From NCBI GenBank assembly GCA_036676355.1, contig JAKFDA010000021.1:1-35286 (forward strand): a DNA stretch of 35,286 bases. Reading direction: 5' to 3'. Source of the DNA: ZC4RG42 sp036676355 (GTDB lineage Bacteria > Pseudomonadota > Gammaproteobacteria > Burkholderiales > SG8-39). The notes beneath the pieces are model-generated. The model worked only from the letters and a program-made list of their open reading frames with translations, was not told the DNA's origin and searched no databases. Position 1 is the first letter of the stretch. Each line of letters starts with the position of its first letter. Positions 15,844-23,515 of the stretch are shown in pieces. The position numbers were made by a program, and so were the translations under genes.

Positions 15844-17577
15844 ATGGCCACCGGTAAAGAACCACGCGCACCCGCCCTGACCGGGGCGGATATCGTCATC
15901 AAATGTCTTGAGGCCGAAGGAGTCGAGTATGTATTCGGCTATCCGGGCGGCGCGGTTCTATACATTTACGATGCTCTATTCAAGCAGGATAAAGTCAAGC
16001 ACGTGCTGGTGCGGCACGAACAAGGCGCAACACATGCCGCCGACGGTTACTCGCGCGCCAGCAAGAAGGTAGGCGTAGCGCTGGTGACATCGGGGCCGGG
16101 GCTGACCAATGCGGTCACGGGCATCGCCACCGCCCACCTCGATTCGATTCCGATGGTGATCATCAGTGGTCAGGTGCCCACTCACGCGATCGGCCTCGAT
16201 GCGTTTCAGGAAGTCGATACCGTGGGCATCACGCGCCCGTGCGTGAAACACAACTTCCTTGTCAAGAACGTCGCGGATATCGCGCCGACCATCAAGAAGG
16301 CGTTTCACATCGCACAGACCGGTCGCCCGGGCCCGGTGCTGGTGGATATCCCGAAGGACGTCACCACGATGGTGCACCCCTTCAGCTATCCCGACAAAAT
16401 CGAAATGCGCTCCTACAACCCGGTGATCAAGGGCCATCCGGGACAGGTCAAGAAAGCGGCGCAACTCATTCTTGAAGCGAAACGCCCTTACATCTATGCC
16501 GGTGGTGGCGTCATTCTCGCCAACGCCTCGGATGAACTGACCAAGCTGGTCAGGTTGCTCGACTATCCGTGCACCAATACGCTGATGGGTCTGGGCGGGT
16601 TCCCGGCAACCGATCGCCGTTTTCTCGGCATGCTCGGTATGCACGGCACGTACGAAGCGAACATGGCCATGCAGCACTGCGACGTGCTGATCGCCATCGG
16701 CGCACGCTTCGACGATCGGGTGATCGGCAATCCGAGCCACTTCGGCCAGGTGCCGCGCAAGATCGTTCACATCGACATCGACCCTTCGTCGATTTCCAAG
16801 CGCGTGAAAGTCGACGTGCCGATCGTCGGCGACGTGCGTGAGACGCTCGATGAACTGCTCGGCCTGATCGAAGGCAAGACCTCGAAGATCGACGAGAAGG
16901 CCCTTAAGGCATGGTGGGCGCAGATCGAATTGTGGCGCGGCAAGGACTGCCTGCGTTACGACCGTACCGGCGACATCATCAAGCCGCAGTTCGTCGTCGA
17001 GAAACTGTACGAACTGACCAAGGGCGAAGCATTTGTCTGCTCCGACGTCGGGCAGCATCAGATGTGGGCGGCGCAGTTCTATAAATTCGACAAGCCGCGC
17101 CGCTGGATCAACTCGGGTGGCCTCGGCACGATGGGTTTCGGCCTGCCGGCCGCGATGGGCGTCTATCTGGCCAACCCCAACTCGACGGTCGCATGCGTCA
17201 CCGGCGAGTCGAGCATTCAGATGTGCATACAGGAACTCTCGACCTGCAAGCAGTACCATTTGCCGATCAAGATCATCAACCTGAACAATCGCTACATGGG
17301 CATGGTGCGCCAGTGGCAGCAGTTCTTCCACGGTAACCGCTATTCCGAGTCGTACATGGACGCGCTGCCCGACTTCGTCAAGCTGACCGAAAGCTATGGC
17401 CATATCGGCATGCGTATCGACAAGCCGGGTGATGTGGAAGGGGCGCTGCGCGAAGCGCTCAAGCTGAAGGACCGGCTGGTGTTCATGGACTTCATGACCG
17501 ATCAAACCGAAAACGTGTTTCCGATGGTTGCCGCGGGCAAAGGTATTTCGGAAATGATTCTGGCCGAGGAACTGTGA
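15844..17577 (+). CDS. ilvB: Acetolactate synthase, large (catalytic) subunit
   Basis: This 577-residue thiamine-diphosphate enzyme condenses two pyruvates to acetolactate, or pyruvate with 2-oxobutyrate, the first shared step to valine, leucine and isoleucine. Catalytic Glu59 lies in VRHEQGATHAADGY. The FAD-linked middle domain follows, and the ThDP-Mg site runs from 454 to Asn482. There the usual GDG/GEG reads Gly-Glu-Ser (454-456), a tolerated type of variation in this group. Length is normal. It is followed after one base by ilvN, the regulatory subunit, and then ilvC, the standard order. The ribosome site before ATG 15844 is weak. Confidence 0.97.
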   Translation: MATGKEPRAPALTGADIVIKCLEAEGVEYVFGYPGGAVLYIYDALFKQDKVKHVLVRHEQGATHAADGYSRASKKVGVALVTSGPGLTNAVTGIATAHLDSIPMVIISGQVPTHAIGLDAFQEVDTVGITRPCVKHNFLVKNVADIAPTIKKAFHIAQTGRPGPVLVDIPKDVTTMVHPFSYPDKIEMRSYNPVIKGHPGQVKKAAQLILEAKRPYIYAGGGVILANASDELTKLVRLLDYPCTNTLMGLGGFPATDRRFLGMLGMHGTYEANMAMQHCDVLIAIGARFDDRVIGNPSHFGQVPRKIVHIDIDPSSISKRVKVDVPIVGDVRETLDELLGLIEGKTSKIDEKALKAWWAQIELWRGKDCLRYDRTGDIIKPQFVVEKLYELTKGEAFVCSDVGQHQMWAAQFYKFDKPRRWINSGGLGTMGFGLPAAMGVYLANPNSTVACVTGESSIQMCIQELSTCKQYHLPIKIINLNNRYMGMVRQWQQFFHGNRYSESYMDALPDFVKLTESYGHIGMRIDKPGDVEGALREALKLKDRLVFMDFMTDQTENVFPMVAAGKGISEMILAEEL

Positions 17578-17578
17578 G

Positions 17579-18121
17579 ATGAACGCACCTGCCAGTCCAT
17601 ACCTCCTCACCGGCGATCAACCGCGTGCCTTGCGCCATATCATTTCCGTCCTGCTGGAGAACGAATCGGGCGCACTGTCGCGCGTTGCCGGGCTGTTTTC
17701 CGCGCGCGGCTACAACATCGAATCGCTCACTGTCGCGCCGACCGAAGACGGTTCGCTGTCGCGCATCACTATTGTCACCACCGGCTCCGTCGACGTGGTC
17801 GAACAGATCACCAAACAGCTCAACAAGCTGATCGAAGTGGTGAAGGTGGTCGATCTGTCCGAAGCGCCGCACATCGAGCGCGAACTCATGCTCATCAAGG
17901 TGCGCGCCACCGGCAAGGAGCGCGAAGAGATGAAGCGCATGGCCGATATTTTTCGCGGTCGAATCATCGACGTGACCGACAGTACCTACACCATCGAATT
18001 GACCGGCACCGGCGACAAGCTGGACGCTTTCATTCACGCGCTCGACAAGGCTGCCATTCTGGAAACCGTGCGCACCGGTGCATCCGGCATTGGGCGCGGC
18101 GAGCGCGTACTGCGGGTGTGA
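17579..18121 (+). CDS. ilvN: Acetolactate synthase, small (regulatory) subunit
   Basis: IlvN (180 residues) stabilises the catalytic subunit and makes it sensitive to valine. An N-terminal ACT domain starts RHIISVLLENESGALSRVAG, followed by the GYNIESLTV segment, and a C-terminal ALS regulatory domain follows. GAGGA at 17566-17570 stands 8 bases before ATG 17579, which lies one base after the ilvB stop. This start gives an N-terminal extension of about 17 residues (NAPASPYLLTGDQPRA) before the position where most family members begin. The ribosome site argues the extension is real. Confidence 0.96.
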   Translation: MNAPASPYLLTGDQPRALRHIISVLLENESGALSRVAGLFSARGYNIESLTVAPTEDGSLSRITIVTTGSVDVVEQITKQLNKLIEVVKVVDLSEAPHIERELMLIKVRATGKEREEMKRMADIFRGRIIDVTDSTYTIELTGTGDKLDAFIHALDKAAILETVRTGASGIGRGERVLRV

Positions 18122-18126
18122 AAATC

Positions 18127-18214
18127 AGCGGAGAGCCGAGAGCCTAGAGCGGAGAGCGGCGCTGCGCGCCCTGATCCTTTTTTACTCTCGGTTCTCCGCT
18201 CTTGGCTCTTAGCT
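18127..18214. repeat. GA-rich imperfect inverted repeat between ilvN and ilvC
   Basis: Two alternative stems share the right-hand arm. The outer stem pairs 18127-18143 with 18198-18214 (14 of 17 positions); the inner pairs AGAGCGGAGA (18146-18155) with TCTCCGCTCT (18193-18202), 10 of 10. Between them GGCGC-TGC-GCGCC (18158-18170) precedes a run of six T (18178-18183). The units (GAGAGC, AGAGCC) are iterated, so this looks like a dispersed GA-rich repeat that landed in the operon. A role in tuning ilvC expression is possible. Confidence 0.55.
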
Positions 18215-18235
18215 TTATTCAAAAGGACATCGACC

Positions 18236-19252
18236 ATGAAGGTCTATTACGACAAGGACGCCGACCTCTCCCTCATCAAAGGCAAGAAGGTCACCATCGT
18301 TGGTTATGGCTCGCAGGGCCATGCACATGCATTGAATCTGAAGGACTCGGGCGTGAATGTCACGGTCGGCCTGCGCAAGAGCGGCGCCTCGTGGGACAAG
18401 GCGAAGAACGCCGGTCTGAGCGTCGCCGAAATCGCCGAATCGGTGAAGGGCGCCGATATCGTCATGCTGCTGATGCCCGACGAGCACATCGCCGCGGTGT
18501 ATCGGTCCGAAATCGAACCGAACATCAAGCAGGGGGCGACGCTCGCCTTTGCACACGGCTTCAATATCCACTACGGTCAGGTCATGCCGCGCAATGACCT
18601 CGACGTGGTGATGATCGCGCCGAAGGCGCCCGGTCATACCGTCCGCAGCACCTACGCGCAAGGCGGCGGCGTGCCGATGTTGATTGCCATCTATCGGGAT
18701 CAAAGCAAGAAGGCGCGCGATCTGGCGCTGTCCTATGCTGCGGCCATCGGTGGCGGTCGTGCCGGCGTGATCGAAACCACATTCAAGGAAGAAACCGAAA
18801 CAGACCTGTTCGGCGAGCAGGCTGTGCTGTGCGGTGGCGCAGTCGAACTGATCAAAGCCGGTTTCGAGACGCTGGTCGAGGCGGGTTATGCGCCGGAAAT
18901 GGCGTACTTCGAATGTCTGCACGAGCTGAAGCTGATCGTTGACCTGATCTACGAGGGCGGCATCGGCAACATGAACTACTCGATCTCCAACAATGCGGAG
19001 TACGGCGAGTACGTTACCGGGCCGAAGATCGTCACCGAGGATACCAAGAACGCGATGCGCCAGGCGCTCAAGGACATCCAGACCGGCGAGTATGCCAAGA
19101 GCTTCATTCTGGAAAACCGGGCCGGCGCGCCGACGCTGCTGTCGCGCCGCCGCCTGACGGCCGAGCATCCGATCGAGCAGGTCGGCGAGCAGTTGCGTGC
19201 GATGATGCCGTGGATTAAAAAGAACAAGCTGGTCGACCAGTCGAAAAACTAA
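18236..19252 (+). CDS. ilvC: Ketol-acid reductoisomerase (NADP+)
   Basis: IlvC converts acetolactate and acetohydroxybutyrate to dihydroxy-acids by Mg-dependent alkyl migration and NADPH reduction, the second step of the branched-chain pathway. At 338 residues it is the short class I form. The Rossmann motif GYGSQG is at 23-28, followed by a Lys/Arg-rich loop (LRKSGAS) typical of NADPH preference. The C-terminal knotted domain holds the metal-binding acidic residues (ETDLFGEQ, and the CLHELKLIVDLIYEGG helix). AAGGA at 18223-18227 precedes ATG 18236. A palindrome follows the stop directly. Confidence 0.98.
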   Translation: MKVYYDKDADLSLIKGKKVTIVGYGSQGHAHALNLKDSGVNVTVGLRKSGASWDKAKNAGLSVAEIAESVKGADIVMLLMPDEHIAAVYRSEIEPNIKQGATLAFAHGFNIHYGQVMPRNDLDVVMIAPKAPGHTVRSTYAQGGGVPMLIAIYRDQSKKARDLALSYAAAIGGGRAGVIETTFKEETETDLFGEQAVLCGGAVELIKAGFETLVEAGYAPEMAYFECLHELKLIVDLIYEGGIGNMNYSISNNAEYGEYVTGPKIVTEDTKNAMRQALKDIQTGEYAKSFILENRAGAPTLLSRRRLTAEHPIEQVGEQLRAMMPWIKKNKLVDQSKN

Positions 19253-19256
19253 AAAA

Positions 19257-19278
19257 GCGGGCCGGAATTCCGGCCCGC
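19257..19278 (+). terminator. Perfect 22-bp palindrome after ilvC (terminator-like)
   Basis: A perfect palindrome centred on GGAATTCC occupies 19257-19278, four bases after the ilvC stop codon. On the plus strand only GGTCTTTG follows, so it is a weak terminator there. The six A before it mean the textbook U-tract would be made on the opposite strand. It probably limits, rather than abolishes, read-through into psd. Confidence 0.6.
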
Positions 19279-19302
19279 GGTCTTTGAGAGCCCCTATCAC
19301 GA

Positions 19303-19953
19303 ATGGCCAGCCATTACCCTCACCCCATCATCGCCCGCGAAGGCTGGGCTTACTCGATTGCCAGCGTTCTGGCCGCACTGGCGGTCGCCAGTCTGGCTGG
19401 CTGGTGGTGGTCGCTGCCGTTGTGGCTCGTCGCCATTTTCGTGGTCCAGTTCTTTCGCGATCCGGCGCGTGACGTGCCGGGCGATGCGCGCACTGTCGTA
19501 TGCCCGGCCGACGGCCGCGTGCTGATGGTCGTATCGGCGGAAGATCCCTACCTGCAGCGGCCGGCGATCAAGGTGAGCATATTCATGAACGTGTTCAACG
19601 TGCATTCGAACCGCTCGCCGGTCGAGGGCGAGGTCGTTGCGTCGTGGTACAAGCCGGGCTCATTCTTCAATGCGGCGATCGATAAGGCCTCCCTGGAAAA
19701 CGAACGGAATGCCTTGCACTTGCGCACCGCGTCAGGCGTCGACGTAACCTGCGTGCAGATCGCCGGGCTGGTCGCGCGGCGCGTGCTTTGCTACGTCAAG
19801 CCGGGTGATCGCCTGACGCGCGGTCAGCGATTCGGCTTCATCCGGTTCGGGTCGCGCGTCGACGTTTATCTGCCGCCCGGCACGCGCGTGCGAGTGGAAC
19901 TGGGACAGAAGGTGTATGCATCGAGTACGGTTTTAGCGGAGTTGGCGGCATGA
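19303..19953 (+). CDS. psd: Phosphatidylserine decarboxylase, short type
   Basis: Psd (216 residues) converts phosphatidylserine to phosphatidylethanolamine at the inner membrane. The proenzyme self-cleaves to make a pyruvoyl group; here the cleavage pair is Gly183-Ser184 in RFGSRVDVYLP, and His101 in FNVHSNRSP is the expected catalytic base. A hydrophobic pair of helices at about 18-50 anchors it. Length and motif are those of the short (archaeal-like, PRK05305-type) family, not the long E. coli form. ATG 19303 starts 24 bases after the palindrome following ilvC. The stop shares ATGA with pssA, whose product makes this enzyme's substrate. Confidence 0.95.
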   Translation: MASHYPHPIIAREGWAYSIASVLAALAVASLAGWWWSLPLWLVAIFVVQFFRDPARDVPGDARTVVCPADGRVLMVVSAEDPYLQRPAIKVSIFMNVFNVHSNRSPVEGEVVASWYKPGSFFNAAIDKASLENERNALHLRTASGVDVTCVQIAGLVARRVLCYVKPGDRLTRGQRFGFIRFGSRVDVYLPPGTRVRVELGQKVYASSTVLAELAA

Positions 19954-20711
19954 GTGAATACCAGGCAGCGTCGCGCGAGGATGTGCGCGGAACCTTTAGG
20001 CGGCGCGGCATCTATCTGCTGCCCAACCTCTTCACCTCCGGCGTGTTGTTCTCGGGCTTCTTTGCCATCGTCCAGGCGATGAACGGCCGCTTCGAACTCG
20101 CCGCGGTTGCCGTTTTCGTCGCCATGGTCCTTGATGGACTGGATGGCCGGATCGCCCGCCTGACGCGCACCCAGAGCGAATTCGGCGCGCAATATGACAG
20201 CCTCGCCGATGTGGTGGCATTCGGCGCAGCGCCGGCGCTCATCATGTATGAGTGGGCCTTGCGGCCGCTGGGTCGAATCGGCTGGATCGTCGCCTTTATC
20301 TATTGTGTGTGCGTGGCGCTGCGCCTCGCGCGCTTCAACACCAATATCGGCGTCGTGGACAAGAAGTGGTTTCAAGGTTTGCCCAGTCCGTCGGGTGCCG
20401 CCTTGGCGGCGGGTCTGGTATGGATCATGAACGACCTGGGAATCGAACCGATGGGCGCGTGGCGCGCCTTGGCGGCGGTGGTCACCGTGTTTGCCGGCGT
20501 AACCATGGTCAGCAGCGTGCCGTTCTACAGTTTCAAGACCATTAACTTTCGCCGCGCAGTACCCTTCTGGGCGGTGTTGCTGATCGTGCTGGTGCTGGTG
20601 GTGGTAACTTCGCATCCGCCGCTGGTGCTGTTCCTATTTTTCGTGGTGTATTCGCTGTCCGGCTACGTCATGTGGCTGTGGAACTTTCGCAGGAAGCGTT
20701 CACCGTTTTAG
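19950..20711 (+). CDS. pssA: CDP-diacylglycerol-serine O-phosphatidyltransferase
   Basis: PssA (253 residues) joins serine to the phosphatidyl group of CDP-diacylglycerol, making phosphatidylserine for Psd. It is a multi-helix membrane protein with the complete CDP-alcohol phosphotransferase signature: Asp65-Gly66-x2-Ala69-Arg70-x8-Gly79-x3-Asp83-x3-Asp87. This is the integral-membrane type II enzyme, unlike the phospholipase-D-like PssA of E. coli. The start overlaps psd by four bases, so the two PE-synthesis steps are coupled. Confidence 0.96.
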   Translation: MSEYQAASREDVRGTFRRRGIYLLPNLFTSGVLFSGFFAIVQAMNGRFELAAVAVFVAMVLDGLDGRIARLTRTQSEFGAQYDSLADVVAFGAAPALIMYEWALRPLGRIGWIVAFIYCVCVALRLARFNTNIGVVDKKWFQGLPSPSGAALAAGLVWIMNDLGIEPMGAWRALAAVVTVFAGVTMVSSVPFYSFKTINFRRAVPFWAVLLIVLVLVVVTSHPPLVLFLFFVVYSLSGYVMWLWNFRRKRSPF

Positions 20712-20752
20712 GGAATTTGCGATTAAGGGGCCCAGCCCCCTTGAAAATTCCC
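20711..20752. repeat. Hairpin after pssA
   Basis: GGGAATTT (20711-20718) pairs with AAATTCCC (20745-20752), and inside it AAGGGG (20725-20730) pairs with CCCCTT (20737-20742). The structure starts at the last base of the pssA stop and has no T-tract after it. It could end or stabilise the pssA transcript, or form part of the leuA leader. Confidence 0.55.
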
Positions 20753-20762
20753 GAAAATCAGC

Positions 20763-20799
20763 GAAGCTCCGATTCGATCGAGCACTTGATCAGAGCTTC
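20763..20799 (+). promoter_or_regulatory. Second hairpin in the leuA leader
   Basis: GAAGCTC (20763-20769) pairs with GAGCTTC (20793-20799), with a further GATC/GATC pairing inside (20776-20779 and 20788-20791). It ends 14 bases before the leuA ATG, right beside the AAGG ribosome site at 20803-20806, so folding could affect initiation. Function is inferred. Confidence 0.4.
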
Positions 20800-20813
20800 C
20801 ATAAGGGTTAGCC

Positions 20814-22361
20814 ATGAGCACTGACCGTCTGATCATTTTCGATACGACCCTGCGCGATGGGGAGCAAAGTCCCGGCGCATCCATGAACCGGGAAGAGAAG
20901 GTTCGCATCGCCAAGCAACTCGAGCGGCTGCGCGTGGACGTCATCGAGGCCGGCTTCCCCGCGGCGTCGAACGGCGATTTCGAGGCGGTGAGGGCGGTCG
21001 CGAACGCGATCCGGGACAGTCGGGTTGCCGGCCTGTGCCGCGCCAACGAGCACGATATCGAACGTGGTGTCGAAGCGCTGAAGAATGCAGCGAACGGTCG
21101 CATCCACACCTTTATCGCGACCAGCGCGCTGCATATGGAAAAGAAGCTGCGCATGACGCCCGAGCAGGTGCTGGAGCAGGCCAGGGCGGCGGTGCGTTTC
21201 GCGCGCAAACATTGCGACGACGTGGAGTTCTCGCCGGAGGATGCAAGCCGCTCGGATATCGATTTTCTCTGTCGCGTGCTGGAAGCGGTGATCAAGGAAG
21301 GCGCGCGGACAGTCAACATCGCCGATACCGTCGGCTATGCGGTGCCGCAGCAGTACGGCGAGTTCATCCGCACGCTGCGCGAGCGCATTCCCAACTCGGA
21401 TCAGGCGGTGTGGTCGGTGCATTGCCACAACGATCTGGGCATGGCTGTCGCGAATGCGCTGGCGGGTGTCGCGATCGGCGGCGCACGCCAGATCGAGTGC
21501 ACCATCAACGGGCTGGGCGAGCGTGCGGGCAACACTTCGCTCGAAGAAGTCGTCATGGCGCTCAAGACGCGCCGCGATATTTTCGGTCTCGATACGCGGA
21601 TCGATACGACGCAGATCGTGCCGGCGTCGCGCATGGTTTCCCAAATTACCGGCTTCGTGGTGCAGCCCAACAAGGCCATCGTAGGCGCCAACGCTTTCGC
21701 GCATGCTTCAGGCATTCACCAGGACGGTGTGATCAAGGCGCGCCAGACTTACGAGATCATGCGCGCGGAGGACGTCGGCTGGACGGCCAACAAGATCGTG
21801 CTGGGCAAGCTGTCCGGTCGCAATGCCTTCAAGCAGCGCCTGAAGGAATTGGGCGCAGAGCCGGAAAGCGAAGAGGCGCTGAATATCGCCTTTCAGAAAT
21901 TCAAGGATCTCGCCGACAAGAAGGCCGAGATCTTTGACGAGGATCTGCACGCGCTGGTGCTGGACGAGGCGGTCAGCGCGGACGCCGAGCGCTGGAAACT
22001 GGTGACGCTGAATCAGGCCAGCGGTATGGGCGAGCGGCCTCGTGCCACGCTTGTACTGAGCGACAGTGGCGCGGAGCAACGGGTTGAAGCGGAAGGAACC
22101 GGCCCGGTGGATGCCGTGTTCAGAGGCATCGAAATCATCGCCAAGAGCGGCGCCGAACTGTTGCTCTATTCCGTCAATGCGGTGACGCAGGGTACCGAGT
22201 CACAGGGTGAAGTTACGGTGCGGCTGGCCAAGGCCGGACGGATCGTGAACGGTGTCGGTGCCGATACCGACATCATTGTGGCGTCCGCGAAGGCCTATGT
22301 TAATGCACTGAACAGGCTCGACAGCAAGGTGGAGCGCGTCAATCCGCAACACGCACTATAG
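20814..22361 (+). CDS. leuA: 2-isopropylmalate synthase
   Basis: LeuA (515 residues) condenses 2-oxoisovalerate with acetyl-CoA, the first committed step to leucine. The catalytic TIM barrel opens with FDTTLRDGEQSPGA (from residue 9) and carries the metal ligands His203 and His205 in VHCHNDLGMA. The GxGERAGN segment (GLGERAGNTSLEE) follows. The C-terminal regulatory domain (from about 390) is present, so leucine feedback inhibition is expected. It closes the ilvBNC-psd-pssA-leuA run. The preceding 102 bases hold two hairpins. It ends 12 bases from the convergent DUF2069 gene. Confidence 0.97.
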   Translation: MSTDRLIIFDTTLRDGEQSPGASMNREEKVRIAKQLERLRVDVIEAGFPAASNGDFEAVRAVANAIRDSRVAGLCRANEHDIERGVEALKNAANGRIHTFIATSALHMEKKLRMTPEQVLEQARAAVRFARKHCDDVEFSPEDASRSDIDFLCRVLEAVIKEGARTVNIADTVGYAVPQQYGEFIRTLRERIPNSDQAVWSVHCHNDLGMAVANALAGVAIGGARQIECTINGLGERAGNTSLEEVVMALKTRRDIFGLDTRIDTTQIVPASRMVSQITGFVVQPNKAIVGANAFAHASGIHQDGVIKARQTYEIMRAEDVGWTANKIVLGKLSGRNAFKQRLKELGAEPESEEALNIAFQKFKDLADKKAEIFDEDLHALVLDEAVSADAERWKLVTLNQASGMGERPRATLVLSDSGAEQRVEAEGTGPVDAVFRGIEIIAKSGAELLLYSVNAVTQGTESQGEVTVRLAKAGRIVNGVGADTDIIVASAKAYVNALNRLDSKVERVNPQHAL

Positions 22362-22373
22362 GGCGGCGCGGGT

Positions 22374-22778
22374 TCAAGCCCGTTGCCGTCTCGCGCGCCG
22401 TGGCCCCAGCGCACGCGCGGCGTAAATCGCGCAGAAAAAAAACACTACGGACAGCGCAACCTCGCCTAGTGCGAGCTGCTGCGATAAGCCGCTGTCCGAC
22501 CAGCCGCGCACCACGCCTTCGGTGAAATACGCCAGGATCAGAAACGACGCCCATTGATACGTGCGTCGTTTCGCGCGCAACAGACCGAACAGAGGCAACA
22601 GTAGCGGAAGCGCTTTCAACATCAGCCAGGAACCACCCGGTCGGATGGGCGCCAGTTGAATTTCCCATGCCAGGCACAGCGCGATCAGCAGCAGCAGGCT
22701 GATGAGCGCGCCGTAGTACAGCACCCCGATGCGAGGCTGCGACGGCGTGGCCATAGTCTCGGTGGAACTCCTGTTCAT
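22374..22778 (-). CDS. DUF2069 small inner-membrane protein
   Basis: The product (134 residues from ATG 22778) has four predicted membrane helices and a positively charged tail (GPRRARRQRA). The pattern around LAWEIQLAPIRPGGSWLMLKALPLLLPLFGLL and YQWASFLILAYFTEGVVR is that of the DUF2069 family of uncharacterised membrane proteins. Its start overlaps the wrbA stop in ATGA, and wrbA-DUF2069 is a recurring pair in betaproteobacteria. An alternative ATG at 22754 would give 126 residues and is preceded by GGAG, but 13 bases away. No function is known. Confidence 0.85.
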   Translation of the reverse strand: MNRSSTETMATPSQPRIGVLYYGALISLLLLIALCLAWEIQLAPIRPGGSWLMLKALPLLLPLFGLLRAKRRTYQWASFLILAYFTEGVVRGWSDSGLSQQLALGEVALSVVFFFCAIYAARALGPRRARRQRA

Positions 22779-23368
22779 CGACCAAGCCGTTTCGCCGTGT
22801 CGGCCAGCCGCTCGCCGAGCGCGATGCACAACGTCTTCTCGGTTTCATCGACCGGCCGCGCGGCATCGGCGCCGGCCAGATGCGTCGCGCCATAGGGTGT
22901 GCCGCCGCTTGTTGTCGTATTGAGTCCACTTTCGGTGTAAGGCAGACCGACCAACAGCATGCCGTGATGCAGCAGCGGCAACATCATCGACATGAGCGTC
23001 GTTTCCTGCCCGCCGTGCAGGCTCGCGGTCGAGGAAAATACCGCGGCCGGCTTGCCCGCAAGCGTCCCTTGCAGCCATAGCGCGCCGGTGCCATCCCAGA
23101 AATACTTCATCGGCGCCGCCATGTTGCCGAAACGCGTGGGGCTGCCGAGGGCGATACCGGCGCATTCGCGCAGATCGTCCAGCTCGCAATACGGCGCACC
23201 GCTGACCGGAACATCGGGCTCGGTCGCTTCGCATACGGTCGACACAGGGGGGACGGTGCGCAAGCGGGCGCGCATATCCTTTACCCGCTCCACGCCATGA
23301 GCAATCCATTGCGCCATTTCGCGAACTGCGCCGTGGCGGCTGTAATAAAGGACCAGGATATCGGACAT
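22775..23368 (-). CDS. wrbA: NAD(P)H:quinone oxidoreductase, WrbA type
   Basis: WrbA (197 residues) is a cytoplasmic tetrameric flavodoxin-like FMN enzyme that reduces quinones by two electrons, limiting redox cycling. The FMN phosphate loop is at the start (LVLYYSRHGAVREMA), GSPTRFGNMAAPMKYFWDG forms the second flavin loop, and FSSTASLHGGQETTL and GGTPYGATH complete the site. The start ATG 23368 is supported by a TATAAT box at 23405-23410 on the same strand, which would exclude the longer frame beginning at 23422. It is coupled by ATGA to the DUF2069 gene. Confidence 0.95.
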   Translation of the reverse strand: MSDILVLYYSRHGAVREMAQWIAHGVERVKDMRARLRTVPPVSTVCEATEPDVPVSGAPYCELDDLRECAGIALGSPTRFGNMAAPMKYFWDGTGALWLQGTLAGKPAAVFSSTASLHGGQETTLMSMMLPLLHHGMLLVGLPYTESGLNTTTSGGTPYGATHLAGADAARPVDETEKTLCIALGERLADTAKRLGR

Positions 23369-23404
23369 GGCGTCGTTGGAGTCGATGCGGGAAGGAGCAT
23401 TGCT

Positions 23405-23410
23405 ATTATA
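23405..23410 (-). promoter_or_regulatory. -10 box for wrbA
   Basis: The minus strand reads a perfect TATAAT 36 bases before the wrbA ATG. No convincing -35 box lies at 15-18 bases. The divergent gap to yihY is 147 bases. Confidence 0.5.
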
Positions 23411-23515
23411 CGGGCGCGCCATCGAATGACCGGCGCATCGGGGCAGAGCGGATCGCCTGCGGTATCGGCCGCACTCCGCGCATCATGCACAGCACTCACA
23501 TAAGAGCAGGCTTCA

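Noticed and set aside
15976..17610. 544-codon minus-strand frame opposite ilvB
   Set aside because: Shadow frame; ilvB is unambiguous on the plus strand.
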